The notes: generated by a model from the letters alone, not told the origin. DNA of 64,000 nucleotides from Chlorohelix sp037138995 (GCF_037138995.1 NZ_JBAXHI010000024.1:1-64000); one strand, 5' to 3'; shown: positions 27,943 through 37,212, counted from the stretch's first letter. Numbers and translations are program-made.

Positions 27943-27969
27943 AAAAAGACGCCGCAAGTTAGCGACGTC
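27943..27969 (-). terminator. Terminator after cimA
   Basis: On the minus strand GACGTCGC-TAACTT-GCGGCGTC (one G-U pair) followed by TTTTTATT, starting 30 bases past the cimA stop. It closes the branched-chain amino acid cluster. Confidence 0.85.
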
Positions 27970-27998
27970 GTGGCTTTTATCAAAAAGAAGTTGTTAGG

Positions 27999-29627
27999 TT
28001 AAACTGTTTGTAGCGCGGATGCTTCCGGTTGATTTTGCTTGAATAAATGGTACACCAGCGCGTATTCAAGGCTATCTGCCAGCGCAAACCAACTAGCTTC
28101 AATCACGTTAGTGCTACTACCAACGGTCTGCCAGATTTCATGCCCATCGGTGCTGGTAATAGTCACTCGGATACCGCTGGCAGTGCCATCTTCATTTACC
28201 ACCCGCACCTTATAATCAGTCAATCGTACTGCATCAAGTTGAGGGTAATATATTACAAGCGCCTTGCGTAACGCCGCGTCCAGCGCATTAACTGGTCCAT
28301 TTCCATCTGCAACGGTATGCAACATATTTCCAGCAATTTGCAATTTGACTGTTGCCTCACTTAGCAAGCCTTCACTGCTGCTGGCACGCCGCTCTGATAA
28401 TACCAACATATCCCTTAACTCAAATGGGGCGGTGTAACCCGGTTGAGTGCGCCACATTATCAATTCGATGCTTGCTTCAGCATTTTCAAAGTGGAATCCG
28501 CGATTTTCAAGTTGCTTTATCTGTTCGATTACTTCTTTTACTTCGGCATCACCCTTGTGCATCTGCAAGCCAAGCTGATAGGCTTTATGCAAAACATTGC
28601 TTTGCCCGCTCAGTTCCGAGATTAGGACGCGCTGGCTATTCCCAACACTTTCAGGCACGATATGCTCATAGGTGCGGCGATCCTTCATAACTGCATCTAC
28701 ATGCACTCCACCCTTATGGGCAAAGGCGCTGCGACCCACAAACGGCAACTGATTATTGTGCGACAAATTCGCCACTTCTGCCACATATCGGGAGATTTCG
28801 GTCAAGTTTGCGAGATTGCCTTCTGGCAAGCAGTGGTAGCCCATCTTTAATTCAAGGTTGGGCAATACAGAACACAGACTAGCGTTACCGCAGCGTTCAC
28901 CGTAGCCATTGATAGTACCCTGCACTTGCTCTGCGCCGTTCCGAACGGCAGTAAGGGTATTGGCACATGCCAAATCGCCATCGTTATGCACGTGAATGCC
29001 TAAACGGGCATTGGGGATAGTCTCTTTCACTCGTGCAAGTATTACTGGCACTTCTTCGGTCAGCAAACCTCCGTTAGTATCACACAGCACCACCCAATCT
29101 GCGCCCGCAGCGTGGGCTTGGCGTAGTGTTTCCAGCGCATAATCCGGGTTTGCTTTGTAACCATCAAAGAAATGCTCTGCATCGTACACTACCTCACGTC
29201 CGGCTTTTTTCAAGTAGGCGACACTATCCGAAATCATCTTCAGATTTTCTTCGAGGGTAGTACCCAAAGCGCGAATTACATGCAAATCCCAAGTTTTTCC
29301 AAAAATTGTTATTACCGGCGTTTTGGCTTCAATCAGCAAACGCAGGTTGTTATCATCTTCCGGCAAAACATTGGCGCGGCGAGTGCTGCCAAAAGCGGAG
29401 AGTTTTGCATTTTTTAGCTGCAATTCGCCTGCTGCCGCCCGTGCAAAAAACTCCTCATCTTTAGGGTTGCTGCCGGGCCAGCCCGCTTCTATATAGGCAA
29501 GACCGAGCATTTCATCCAGCTTTTTTACCAGATTTAGCTTATCTTCTACCGAAAAGCTCAAGCCTTCGCCCTGACTGCCGTCACGCAGGGTTGTATCGTA
29601 AACCACTATTCGTTTATCTTCCAACAT
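27999..29627 (-). CDS. cimA: (R)-citramalate synthase
   Basis: Condenses pyruvate and acetyl-CoA to citramalate, the threonine-independent entry to 2-oxobutyrate for isoleucine. DRE-TIM barrel enzyme: VVYDTTLRDGSQGEG near the start, CDTNGG, and HVHNDGDLACAN, with a C-terminal LeuA-dimer regulatory domain (about 400-540) beginning FELRDMLVLSERR. The LRDGSQGEG variant and GRSAFAHKGGVHVDA distinguish it from 2-isopropylmalate synthase. The ATG at 29627 has GGAG nine bases upstream; an ATG five codons earlier (29642) is possible. Separated from leuB by 264 bases carrying a palindrome, so it may have partial independence. Confidence 0.92.
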   Translation of the reverse strand: MLEDKRIVVYDTTLRDGSQGEGLSFSVEDKLNLVKKLDEMLGLAYIEAGWPGSNPKDEEFFARAAAGELQLKNAKLSAFGSTRRANVLPEDDNNLRLLIEAKTPVITIFGKTWDLHVIRALGTTLEENLKMISDSVAYLKKAGREVVYDAEHFFDGYKANPDYALETLRQAHAAGADWVVLCDTNGGLLTEEVPVILARVKETIPNARLGIHVHNDGDLACANTLTAVRNGAEQVQGTINGYGERCGNASLCSVLPNLELKMGYHCLPEGNLANLTEISRYVAEVANLSHNNQLPFVGRSAFAHKGGVHVDAVMKDRRTYEHIVPESVGNSQRVLISELSGQSNVLHKAYQLGLQMHKGDAEVKEVIEQIKQLENRGFHFENAEASIELIMWRTQPGYTAPFELRDMLVLSERRASSSEGLLSEATVKLQIAGNMLHTVADGNGPVNALDAALRKALVIYYPQLDAVRLTDYKVRVVNEDGTASGIRVTITSTDGHEIWQTVGSSTNVIEASWFALADSLEYALVYHLFKQNQPEASALQTV

Positions 29628-29860
29628 TGTCTGATTCTCCATTTCCAGCCGGGTCAGGCTGAGTGATAAATTTACAATTCCCCTAGGGTCACAATTAAAT
29701 GTAAGAATCAGCCAATTTCCGCGCCGACCACCGGACTAAAAGCCCTACTCAAGGCTTCTAGCGGGATGATCGGCGCTAAACAATTTCCTTTTTCAACTTC
29801 TCTAAGCATTTTGCCTCTATTTCGTGCTACATATTCTCTATCAGGTCTTTTGCTTGAGTC

Positions 29861-29890
29861 AGACAAGGGGCTAAAGCCCCCTGCCTTTAT
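29861..29890. repeat. Dispersed AAGGGG-CTAAAG-CCCC palindrome, copy 1
   Basis: AGACAAGGGGCTAAAGCCCC followed by CTGCCTTTAT, in the leuB-cimA gap immediately downstream of leuB. Shares its core with copies at 50601-50625 and 56826-56847. Confidence 0.5.
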
Positions 29891-29906
29891 ACTAAAATTA
29901 TTTATT

Positions 29907-31019
29907 TTAGCGTGTGACTTTAGCGCGAACTCGCTCAGCTACAGCATCACCCATCTGGATAGTATTAAGTTTGGTAGTGCCGGTCTGATAAAGGTCGGGA
30001 GTACGCAAGCCATCATTAAGGGCTTGCTCGATAGCCTCCTCAATTGCAGAAGCCTCTTTTTCCAGACCAAAGGTAGAACGCAGCAACATTGCCACGCACC
30101 CAATCGCTGCTAACGGATTGGCAATGCCCTGTCCGGTGATGTCGGGGGCTGTGCCGTGAATCGGCTCATACATGCCGTATTGCCCGCCGTATTCATTGCG
30201 GCGCGTTCCAAGACTGGCGCTTGCCAGCAAACCCATCGAGCCTGCCAACATCGAGGCTTCATCGGTGAGGATGTCGCCGAACATGTTTTCAGTTACAATC
30301 ACGTCAAAGGCAGAGGGTTTGCGAATCAGGTTCATTGCCGTAGCGTCCACTAACAAATGCTCTAGTGCAATATCGGGGTATTCTTGCCCTACTTCAGTGG
30401 CTACTTCACGCCACAAACGGCTGGTATGCAATACGTTTGCCTTATCAACTGAGGTAACAAGTTTCTTGCCGTTGCGCTGCCGTGCCAATTCAAAGGCAGT
30501 TCGCACGATGCGGCTGATTTCCTGCTCACTATAGGGCAGGGTGTCAATGGCTTTGCGTCCTTCGGCATCGGTGTAGCGTTCTGCTGGTTTCCCGAAATAC
30601 AGTCCTCCGGTTAATTCGCGCACCACCACCATGTCAACGCCTGCCAGCACTTCCGGTTTCAGGTTGCTGGCGTTTTGCAAAGCCGGCAGGTTTTTAACCG
30701 GGCGAAGATTGGCGTAAAGCTCGAAACCCTTACGCAGCCGGAACAAAGCCAATTCCGGGCGTTTGTCCATCGGCGCATTGTCGAATTTAGGTAAACCTAC
30801 CGCGCCAAAGAGAATTGCATCGGCGCGATTGCACATTTCCATCGCTGAGTCTGAGATTGGCACACCTTCTGCATCAAGAGCAGCGCCACCCACCAATCCA
30901 AATTCGGTATCCAGCGTATGCCCAAACTCCTCGGCTACTACCTCAAAAACTTTAAGTGCTTCTTCTGTTACTTCCTGACCTATTCCGTCACCGGGTAGTA
31001 CCGCAATCTTGAAGTTCAT
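29907..31019 (-). CDS. leuB: 3-isopropylmalate dehydrogenase
   Basis: Third leucine-specific step: NAD-dependent oxidative decarboxylation of 3-isopropylmalate. 370 residues. Visible: IAVLPGDGIGQEVT at the N-terminus, the substrate loop VRELTGGLYFGKP, DATAMNLIRKPSAFDVIVTENMFGDILTDEAS split by the metal-binding Asp residues, and YEPIHGTAPDI. Starts 85 bases beyond the leuA stop. leuC and leuD, the isomerase genes, are not in this window. Confidence 0.97.
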   Translation of the reverse strand: MNFKIAVLPGDGIGQEVTEEALKVFEVVAEEFGHTLDTEFGLVGGAALDAEGVPISDSAMEMCNRADAILFGAVGLPKFDNAPMDKRPELALFRLRKGFELYANLRPVKNLPALQNASNLKPEVLAGVDMVVVRELTGGLYFGKPAERYTDAEGRKAIDTLPYSEQEISRIVRTAFELARQRNGKKLVTSVDKANVLHTSRLWREVATEVGQEYPDIALEHLLVDATAMNLIRKPSAFDVIVTENMFGDILTDEASMLAGSMGLLASASLGTRRNEYGGQYGMYEPIHGTAPDITGQGIANPLAAIGCVAMLLRSTFGLEKEASAIEEAIEQALNDGLRTPDLYQTGTTKLNTIQMGDAVAERVRAKVTR

Positions 31020-31104
31020 TGAACAATCCTTGTATTAGAAATATAAATGCAGCATACAGGAATCGCTTAGTCTGATGGTAGCAGTTCCTGTATCTTCTAG
31101 TTTG

Positions 31105-32745
31105 TTATCTTCCGAAAGCGCGGCTCGTTCCGGCAAGCGGTCCGAACTCATCGCGGCGATAGGGGTCTGCGCCCGATTCATCAGCAAATTCGCCCATTTC
31201 CACAAAACGATTAACCGCTTGCAGGTAAGCGCGGGCTGAAGCCACAATTATATCGGTGTGTGCGCCATGTCCGCTAACTGTGCGTCCCTTGTATGATACC
31301 TTGATTGCCACCTCACCCATTGAGTCAATGCCCTTGGTTATAGCGGTAATATTGAACTCGCTGAGAACGCAGTGTACACCGGTAATGCGATTGATAGCAG
31401 CGCAAACCGCATCTACCGGCCCGTCTCCCGTAGCCGAGTCGGTTACAATCGTACCATCGGGCGCAACTAATTTGACAGTTGCAGTAGGAATAGACTTGTC
31501 GCCAGAGGTAGCCTGAATTTGTTCAAGTCGGAACATAGTTTTATTCTCGTTCTGAACCTGATCAATCACCAATGCCTCAAGTTCGCGGTCGGTGACAGAC
31601 TTCTTGCGGTCACACAATTGTTTGAACTCAAAGAAAGCGCGGTTTAATTCCTCACCTTCCAAATAGTAGCCTAAATCTTGCAGCTTTTTCTTGAAAGCAT
31701 GTCGTCCGCTATGCTTGCCCAATACCAGATTGGTATCACCTGCGCCTACTGCGGAGGCATCCATGATTTCGTAGGTGCGTCGTTCTTTCAACATACCGTC
31801 CTGATGAATACCGCTCTCATGGGCAAAGGCATTTGAACCTACAATTGCTTTGTTGGGCTGCACCATGATACCGGTAAAAGAGCTTACCATCCGGCTCGTT
31901 TTCTGGATTTGCCCTATATCTACGCCAGTCCACAGGTTAAAGAAATCGCCGCGCGTGTTAAGCGCCATCACGATTTCTTCCAGCGCGGCATTTCCGGCGC
32001 GTTCACCGATACCGTTGATAGTGCATTCAACTTGTCTTGCGCCAGCGCGAAGGGTAGTCAGGCTGTTGGCAACTGCCATTCCCAAATCGTTGTGGCAATG
32101 AACCGAGATAATAACGTTCTCGATACCTTTTACCTGCGCCTTGACTGTCAAAATCATATTCTCGTATTCGTTAGGAGTGGTATAGCCCACCGTATCTGGT
32201 AGGTTCACGGTAGTAGCGCCGGCATCTACCGCTGCTTGAATCATTTGGCAAAGATAATCAAGCTCGGAACGGGTCGCATCCTGTGCGCTGAATTCAATAT
32301 CGTCACAATATTGTTTGGCGTGTGCTACCATTTCGCGAGTTTGCGCCAACGCTTCTTCACGGGTAAGTTTGAAAAGATGTTGGAGATGAATATCCGAACT
32401 GGAGATAAAAACGTGAATACGGGGTTTGTCGGAATGTTTGACGGCTTCCCAGCAGCGGTCAATATCCTGAGCGCGGGCGCGGGCGAGACCAGCGATAGTG
32501 GGACCTTTTACTTCCTGTGCAATGCGCTTTACCGCCTCGAAATCGCCTTCGCTGCTAATCGGAAAACCGGCTTCGATTACATCCACACCCAAACGCGCCA
32601 ATTGCTTGGCAATTTCGATTTTTTCATCCGCGTTCATAGTTGCGCCGGGCGATTGCTCCCCATCGCGCAGGGTGGTATCGAAAATGATTACACGATTGGC
32701 TTTATCGTGGCTCACTACCCCGCTCTCTCCGCTCTGACTACTCAT
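31105..32745 (-). CDS. leuA: 2-isopropylmalate synthase
   Basis: First leucine-committed step: acetyl-CoA plus 2-oxoisovalerate. 546 residues. DRE-TIM core with IIFDTTLRDGEQSPGATM, VIEAGFP, and SVHCHNDLGMAVAN; the C-terminal allosteric LeuA domain (about 410-530) suggests leucine feedback inhibition. I place the start at 32745 because GGAGG sits 5 bases in front; an ATG 12 bases earlier overlaps that site. Second gene after ilvC in the cluster. Confidence 0.96.
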   Translation of the reverse strand: MSSQSGESGVVSHDKANRVIIFDTTLRDGEQSPGATMNADEKIEIAKQLARLGVDVIEAGFPISSEGDFEAVKRIAQEVKGPTIAGLARARAQDIDRCWEAVKHSDKPRIHVFISSSDIHLQHLFKLTREEALAQTREMVAHAKQYCDDIEFSAQDATRSELDYLCQMIQAAVDAGATTVNLPDTVGYTTPNEYENMILTVKAQVKGIENVIISVHCHNDLGMAVANSLTTLRAGARQVECTINGIGERAGNAALEEIVMALNTRGDFFNLWTGVDIGQIQKTSRMVSSFTGIMVQPNKAIVGSNAFAHESGIHQDGMLKERRTYEIMDASAVGAGDTNLVLGKHSGRHAFKKKLQDLGYYLEGEELNRAFFEFKQLCDRKKSVTDRELEALVIDQVQNENKTMFRLEQIQATSGDKSIPTATVKLVAPDGTIVTDSATGDGPVDAVCAAINRITGVHCVLSEFNITAITKGIDSMGEVAIKVSYKGRTVSGHGAHTDIIVASARAYLQAVNRFVEMGEFADESGADPYRRDEFGPLAGTSRAFGR

Positions 32746-32813
32746 CTTATCCTCCATTTATTTACAGGCGAAAGCGCTCTGAAAAGAACCAGAGCGCTAT
32801 TACCTTGTGTTTG

Positions 32814-33806
32814 TTACTTTGCGTTCAACCAACTCATCATTGCACGCAATTCTTTGCCGACCTTCTCAATAGGATGCTCTCTCTCCACTCTACGCAGCGC
32901 TTGGAAGGAAGCTTTGCCGGACTGATTTTCCAAAATAAATTCTTTGGCAAACTGTCCGTTCTGAATTTCTCGCAATATCCGCCTCATTTCGGCACGAGTT
33001 TCATCATTTACGATGCGCGGTCCGCGGGTATAATCGCCATATTCAGCGGTATCGCTGATGCTGAAACGCATATATTCCAGCCCGCCCTTGTACATCAGAT
33101 CCACAATCAGCTTAAGCTCGTGCAAGCACTCAAAATAAGCTGCCTCCGGTTGGTATCCGGCTTCTACAAGGGTTTCAAAACCGGCTTTGGTCAAGGCTGC
33201 CAGACCACCGCACAATACCGCTTGCTCTCCAAAGAGGTCGGTCTCGGTTTCTTCCTTGAAAGTGGTTTCAAGTACGCCGGCGCGAGCCGCTCCGATACCA
33301 CGCGCATAAGCCAGCGCTTGCTGTTTGGCTTGTCCGGTGTAATCCTGCTGAACTGCTACCAATGCTGGAACGCCTCCACCTTCTACATACACGCTGCGTA
33401 CCAAATGTCCCGGTCCTTTGGGCGCAATCATTGATACGTCCACGAACGAGGGCGGCAACACTTGGTTGAAGTGGATGTTAAAGCCGTGAGCAAACATCAG
33501 AGTGTCGCCATCTTTCAAGCCCGGCTTGATGTCCTGTTCGTAAACCGCACGTTGGGTCTGATCGGGCAGAAGTATCATGATAACATCTGCTTCCGCCGAT
33601 GCTTCCGCCACGGTTTTAACAGGAAGATGTTTTGCGGCTTCTTCCCAGCTTTTGCTGCCTTTGTAAAGACCGATACGCACGTCACAACCGCTTTCGTGCA
33701 AGTTCAACGCATGCGCGTGACCTTGGCTACCGTAACCGATAATTGCTACCTTTTTGTTTTTTATAAGGTCAAAATTCGCATCTTTGTCGTAATAGAGCCT
33801 CGCCAT
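32814..33806 (-). CDS. ilvC: Ketol-acid reductoisomerase
   Basis: Second common step of valine and isoleucine synthesis: isomerisation and NADPH-dependent reduction. Class I enzyme: MARLYYDKDANFDLIKNKKV start, Rossmann motif GYGSQGHAHALNL, KGPGHLVR, the metal-binding DLFGEQAVLCGG and ELKLIVDLMY. 330 residues from the ATG at 33806, which has GAGGAG 6 bases upstream; an ATG eleven codons earlier lacks support. NADPH preference is typical; the loop residues after the Rossmann motif (RIGLYKGSKSW) fit. Confidence 0.97.
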   Translation of the reverse strand: MARLYYDKDANFDLIKNKKVAIIGYGSQGHAHALNLHESGCDVRIGLYKGSKSWEEAAKHLPVKTVAEASAEADVIMILLPDQTQRAVYEQDIKPGLKDGDTLMFAHGFNIHFNQVLPPSFVDVSMIAPKGPGHLVRSVYVEGGGVPALVAVQQDYTGQAKQQALAYARGIGAARAGVLETTFKEETETDLFGEQAVLCGGLAALTKAGFETLVEAGYQPEAAYFECLHELKLIVDLMYKGGLEYMRFSISDTAEYGDYTRGPRIVNDETRAEMRRILREIQNGQFAKEFILENQSGKASFQALRRVEREHPIEKVGKELRAMMSWLNAK

Positions 33807-33914
33807 TATCTCCTCCTCAAAGGTTTCGGCTATTGGCATTCAGGTTTATTACCGTTCATAAATAAAACTGCCTTCATGCCCGTTGGTTCCGTAACCTGAA
33901 TCCACAACCCGAAC

Positions 33915-34301
33915 CTAGTAAACGTTATCCCAGATATTGTCGTGTGATGGTTTCCAAGTAACTAATCGATCATATGCCCGTTGCATCAGGTTTGGTACAC
34001 GTTCTTGAGCTTCGGTTCGATTGGAAGTACCGATTCGTTCTACGAAGAAATGAGTATCACCTTCGTATAACTCGTAGGCGGCTTCGATACATATTCTAAC
34101 CAAATCCTCGCTTGCGTCTGCCACAATCATAATGCGACGACCTTTGTTCTCGATGTTATCGAGTCTGCAAGAATAATAGACAGAAGCATTGAGCTGCTGA
34201 ATATGGCTAAGAGCGTCCTGCAGTTCGCCCTTAATAAATCTATCCAAAGCATTTTCAGCTTCCAGCGTATTCACCTGAGTGATTGCGTAGGTTGATCCCA
34301 T
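33915..34301 (-). CDS. Unknown 128-residue protein between ilvN and ilvC
   Basis: I do not recognise this protein. Soluble, mixed alpha/beta, with charged and aromatic residues: EAENALDRFIKGELQDALSH, YYSCRLDNIENKGRRIMIVA, EAAYELYEGDTHFFVERIG and a WKPSHDNIWDNVY tail. No signal peptide, membrane helix or metal motif. Its fixed place inside the ilvB-ilvN-x-ilvC-leuA-leuB run, 84 bases after ilvN and 108 before ilvC, suggests co-transcription and a role in branched-chain amino acid synthesis or its control, but that is only context. Confidence 0.7.
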   Translation of the reverse strand: MGSTYAITQVNTLEAENALDRFIKGELQDALSHIQQLNASVYYSCRLDNIENKGRRIMIVADASEDLVRICIEAAYELYEGDTHFFVERIGTSNRTEAQERVPNLMQRAYDRLVTWKPSHDNIWDNVY

Positions 34302-34385
34302 TTTTCTCGAACTCCTCTCATACTACACAGTGTTTTGAAACTATTGTTTGAAATCGGTAGTCCTCACAACTGCCAGTTTCTTAAC

Positions 34386-34910
34386 TTAAATTGCTCCTGC
34401 TACAGAGGATCCTCGCAACATGGCTACGCTGCCAGTTCGAACGCTTTCTTTGATACCATAACGCCTTAACAGACTGAACAGGCGATCAACTTCATCTTCC
34501 GGTCCGGTAGATTCAAGGGTTATGCTATCGGGGGCTACATCCAGTACCCGTGCTTTAAAGATTTCGGCAAACTGCATAATTTCAGCCCGGCTTTCAGGCT
34601 TGTCGGCGGTGACTTTTATTAGCGCCATTTCACGGATAATACTTTGCTCGGCGGTGACATCGGTTACTTTAACTACTTCCAGTACCTTGTAAAGATGTTT
34701 AACCATCTGCTCGACCTCATTGTCTTCACCGGCAACGGTCAAGGTCATACGGCTAAGATTGGCTTCTTCGGTATGTCCCACGCTCAGGCTTTCAATGTTG
34801 AAGCTGCGTCTTCGGAACATGCTCACCACCCGATTCAATGCGCCCGGCTCGTCTTCCAACAGCACAACCAACGTATGCTTAATTCCGGGCTTTGCAGTTA
34901 TAGTAGGCAT
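34386..34910 (-). CDS. ilvN: Acetolactate synthase small (regulatory) subunit
   Basis: 174 residues from the ATG at 34910 (AAGGAAG upstream); a TTG-like upstream start would add 13 residues. N-terminal ACT domain: HTLVVLLEDEPGALNRVVSMF, FNIESLSVGHTEE; C-terminal ALS_ss domain (ARVLDVAPDSITLESTGPED). Binds the catalytic IlvB subunit and usually confers valine feedback inhibition. Follows ilvB after 61 bases. Confidence 0.96.
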   Translation of the reverse strand: MPTITAKPGIKHTLVVLLEDEPGALNRVVSMFRRRSFNIESLSVGHTEEANLSRMTLTVAGEDNEVEQMVKHLYKVLEVVKVTDVTAEQSIIREMALIKVTADKPESRAEIMQFAEIFKARVLDVAPDSITLESTGPEDEVDRLFSLLRRYGIKESVRTGSVAMLRGSSVAGAI

Positions 34911-34971
34911 TCTGGCTTCCTTATATATTCCAGTATCCCCCTCACCCATGCAAGTGAGGGGATAGAGTTAA

Positions 34972-36708
34972 TTAAGCTTCGGTAATAGCATCCAGGTTTG
35001 AACCACCCGGAGGAACCATTGGGAATACGTTTTCACCTTGCGGGATAATGAAATCAATCAACGTCGGACCGTCCCAATCGTTGGCTTCTTGAATGGTGCG
35101 AGCTACTTCATCGCGGTGGGTTACGCGCCAAGCACGCACGCCGAAGGCTTCCGCCAGTTTAACGAAGTCTGGTCCTGTGATTGGGGTGCTATGGTAGCGT
35201 CCATCATAGAACACCTGCTGCCACTGCCGAATCATTCCTAACACGCCGTTGTTAAGTATGGCTATTTTGACGTTGATTTTTTCCTGTACACAGGTGGCAA
35301 GTTCCTGCATATTCATTTGGAAACCGCCATCACCTGTTACCGTCCACACTGGCACATTCTCTCCCAAAGCCATTTTTGCGCCCATCGCGCTTGGCAAGCC
35401 AAAGCCCATCGTACCTAAACCGCCGCTGCTAATCAAGGAATTAGCCTTGCGGAAGTTGAAGTGTTGCGCCACATACATCTGGTGCTGCCCTACGTCGGTG
35501 GTAATAACCGCATCTCCGCCTAAAACCTCACCTAAAGTTTTGATGATGAATTGAGGAGGTAGCACGCCCAGACGCGCCATTTCGTTGTCGCGGCGTGCTG
35601 CGTCTTTTCCGCGCCAATGGGTGATTTTTTCCAGCCATTCCGTATGTTTGGCGGCATTGACGTGCAAGTTCAAAACCTGCAATATTTTTTTCACATCGCC
35701 TACAATCGGGATATGGACAGGCACGTTCTTACCGATTTCAGCCGGGTCAATATCAATGTGGATAATCTTGCAGTTACGGGCGAAGGATTTCAAGTTTCCG
35801 GTTACGCGGTCATCGAAACGCATACCCATCGCAATTAGTACATCCGACTCATTGATAGCATGATTGGCATGCAAGTTACCGTGCATACCGGGCATACCCA
35901 AGCTCAAAGGATGCGCGGTTGGGAAACTGCTCAAACCTTGTAAGGTGCTAATAACCGGAATCTCGGCTCGTTCTGCTAGTTCCATCAGTTCGTTATAGGC
36001 TTCGGAAGTGGTTACACCATGCCCTACCAGAAGTACAGGGCGTTGCGCCTCATTTATCAGTTTGGCAGCCTGTTTGATTTGGCGAGCATGACCGAAAACA
36101 GTAGGGTTATATCCACGCATTTTTATTTCGGTGGGATACCCGGTGAAATAGGTTTTGCTGGTAAATACGTCTTTAGGAATATCCACTAGAACAGGTCCGG
36201 GTCGTCCGGTACCAGCAATGTGAAATGCCTTTTTGACAGTTGTTGCCAAATCGGCAGTGTCCATTACCAACCAGTTATGCTTGGTAATTGGCAAGGTAAT
36301 ACCGGTAATGTCAGTTTCCTGGAAAGCATCACGACCAATCAAGCTGCGTGTTACTTGCCCGGTAAGCGCTACTACCGGTGCGCTATCCATCATAGCAGTA
36401 GCAATCCCTGTAACCAAGTTGGTTGCGCCCGGTCCGCTGGTACCCATACACACCCCTACCTTGTTGGTGGCGCGGGCGTAGCCATCTGCTGCGTGCGCTG
36501 CTGCTTGCTCATGCCTTACGAGTATATGCCGGATTTCAGGATATTCGCTAAATACATGATAGAGCGGCAAAAGCACACCACCGGGATAGCCAAATATAAC
36601 CTGTACGCCCTCTGCAATCAAGCACTCGCAGAGAATACGCGCACCGTCAAGTTCGCGTTGTGTGAAGCGAACATCAGCCTGTTGCTGTGTTGAAGTGGTG
36701 GTAGCCAT
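34972..36708 (-). CDS. ilvB: Acetolactate synthase, large (catalytic) subunit
   Basis: ThDP-dependent, condenses two pyruvates or pyruvate with 2-oxobutyrate. 578 residues. Visible: catalytic Glu in YPGGVLLPLYHVF-RHEQAAAHAADGYARA region, the FAD-binding middle domain, and the ThDP/Mg motif GDGGFQMNMQELATCVQEKI followed by NNGVLGMIRQWQ. ATG at 36708 behind GAGGAGGAAGAGG. Head of the cluster; preceded by 255 bases and a leucine/isoleucine-rich small ORF that may regulate it. Confidence 0.97.
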   Translation of the reverse strand: MATTTSTQQQADVRFTQRELDGARILCECLIAEGVQVIFGYPGGVLLPLYHVFSEYPEIRHILVRHEQAAAHAADGYARATNKVGVCMGTSGPGATNLVTGIATAMMDSAPVVALTGQVTRSLIGRDAFQETDITGITLPITKHNWLVMDTADLATTVKKAFHIAGTGRPGPVLVDIPKDVFTSKTYFTGYPTEIKMRGYNPTVFGHARQIKQAAKLINEAQRPVLLVGHGVTTSEAYNELMELAERAEIPVISTLQGLSSFPTAHPLSLGMPGMHGNLHANHAINESDVLIAMGMRFDDRVTGNLKSFARNCKIIHIDIDPAEIGKNVPVHIPIVGDVKKILQVLNLHVNAAKHTEWLEKITHWRGKDAARRDNEMARLGVLPPQFIIKTLGEVLGGDAVITTDVGQHQMYVAQHFNFRKANSLISSGGLGTMGFGLPSAMGAKMALGENVPVWTVTGDGGFQMNMQELATCVQEKINVKIAILNNGVLGMIRQWQQVFYDGRYHSTPITGPDFVKLAEAFGVRAWRVTHRDEVARTIQEANDWDGPTLIDFIIPQGENVFPMVPPGGSNLDAITEA

Positions 36709-36890
36709 TTTTTACCTCTTCCTCCTCAGATTAACATAACAATAACGACGTTTATTAGCCTTTTATCGGCTTGAAACGCGCCCTTGCGATCAAAATTTGT
36801 CTTCAAACAAATACAATTATTTAGTTTTAGTGTCTTCGCGTCTTTGCGATTATTATTTTGTGAGCTATATTACCGGAAATTTATTTGGCA

Positions 36891-36978
36891 CCGCTTGGCT
36901 CTTTAATCGAATACCGGGTGATTAAGGTAACGCTTCTTTGCCTTTACCTAACCTAGTATTTTTCTAAAGACCAAGCGG
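36891..36978 (-). promoter_or_regulatory. Candidate attenuation structure before ilvB
   Basis: CCGCTTGG, formed by the final sense codons of the Leu/Ile-rich ORF (36971-36978), can pair with CCAAGCGG at 36891-36898; between them AGGTAA/TTACCT can form an inner stem. No classic U-run terminator is visible before ilvB, so the exact mechanism is unclear. Confidence 0.35.
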
Positions 36979-37170
36979 GCTAAGAACGAGTAGGAGACCG
37001 TTAAGGCTAATAATAAGGCTAATAAGTAGAAGAATAAGGGGATTAATGAGGCTAAGGGAAGTAGCAGTGGGTATTGCAAAAGCTTGAGGCTGGTTAGCCA
37101 TTCGAGTGTAACAGGCTTGGTTCGCCATCTGGCGTTCCCTCCCCTGCATTGGTTCATTCATACGATACAT
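36964..37170 (-). CDS. Leu/Ile-rich small ORF, putative leader peptide of the ilv-leu cluster
   Basis: 68 residues from ATG 37170 (a GTG at 37173 directly precedes it) with GGAAAGGA about 10 bases upstream. The last 34 residues contain 14 Leu, 5 Ile and 1 Val, mostly CTT/CTC/ATT codons, ending VLSPLGL just 255 bases before ilvB. Such a block of the pathway's end products is what ribosome-mediated attenuation leaders carry, though this one is longer than the 16-32 residues of enterobacterial leaders. The block is also hydrophobic, so a small membrane protein is the alternative. Another frame (36948-37157) is open but has no ribosome site. Confidence 0.55.
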   Translation of the reverse strand: MYRMNEPMQGRERQMANQACYTRMANQPQAFAIPTATSLSLINPLILLLISLIISLNGLLLVLSPLGL

Positions 37171-37198
37171 CACTGCAATTATCCTTTCCTCAAAACAT

Positions 37199-37212
37199 CG
37201 GGCGAACGCCCG
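37199..37212. promoter_or_regulatory. Short GC hairpin in the leader of the small ORF
   Basis: CGGGCG-AA-CGCCCG, a 14-base near-perfect palindrome ten bases upstream of the ribosome site of the Leu/Ile-rich ORF. On RNA it would form a stable tetraloop hairpin in the 5' leader. Confidence 0.35.

Noticed and set aside
36709..36963. T-box riboswitch before ilvB
   Set aside because: The T-box core (AGGGTGGNACCGCG) is absent on the minus strand; a TGGCACCGC on the plus strand is a coincidence.
36948..37157. Alternative hydrophobic ORF overlapping the Leu/Ile-rich leader
   Set aside because: It lacks a ribosome site and is in another frame of the same sequence; hydrophobicity follows from the repeated pyrimidine-rich codons.
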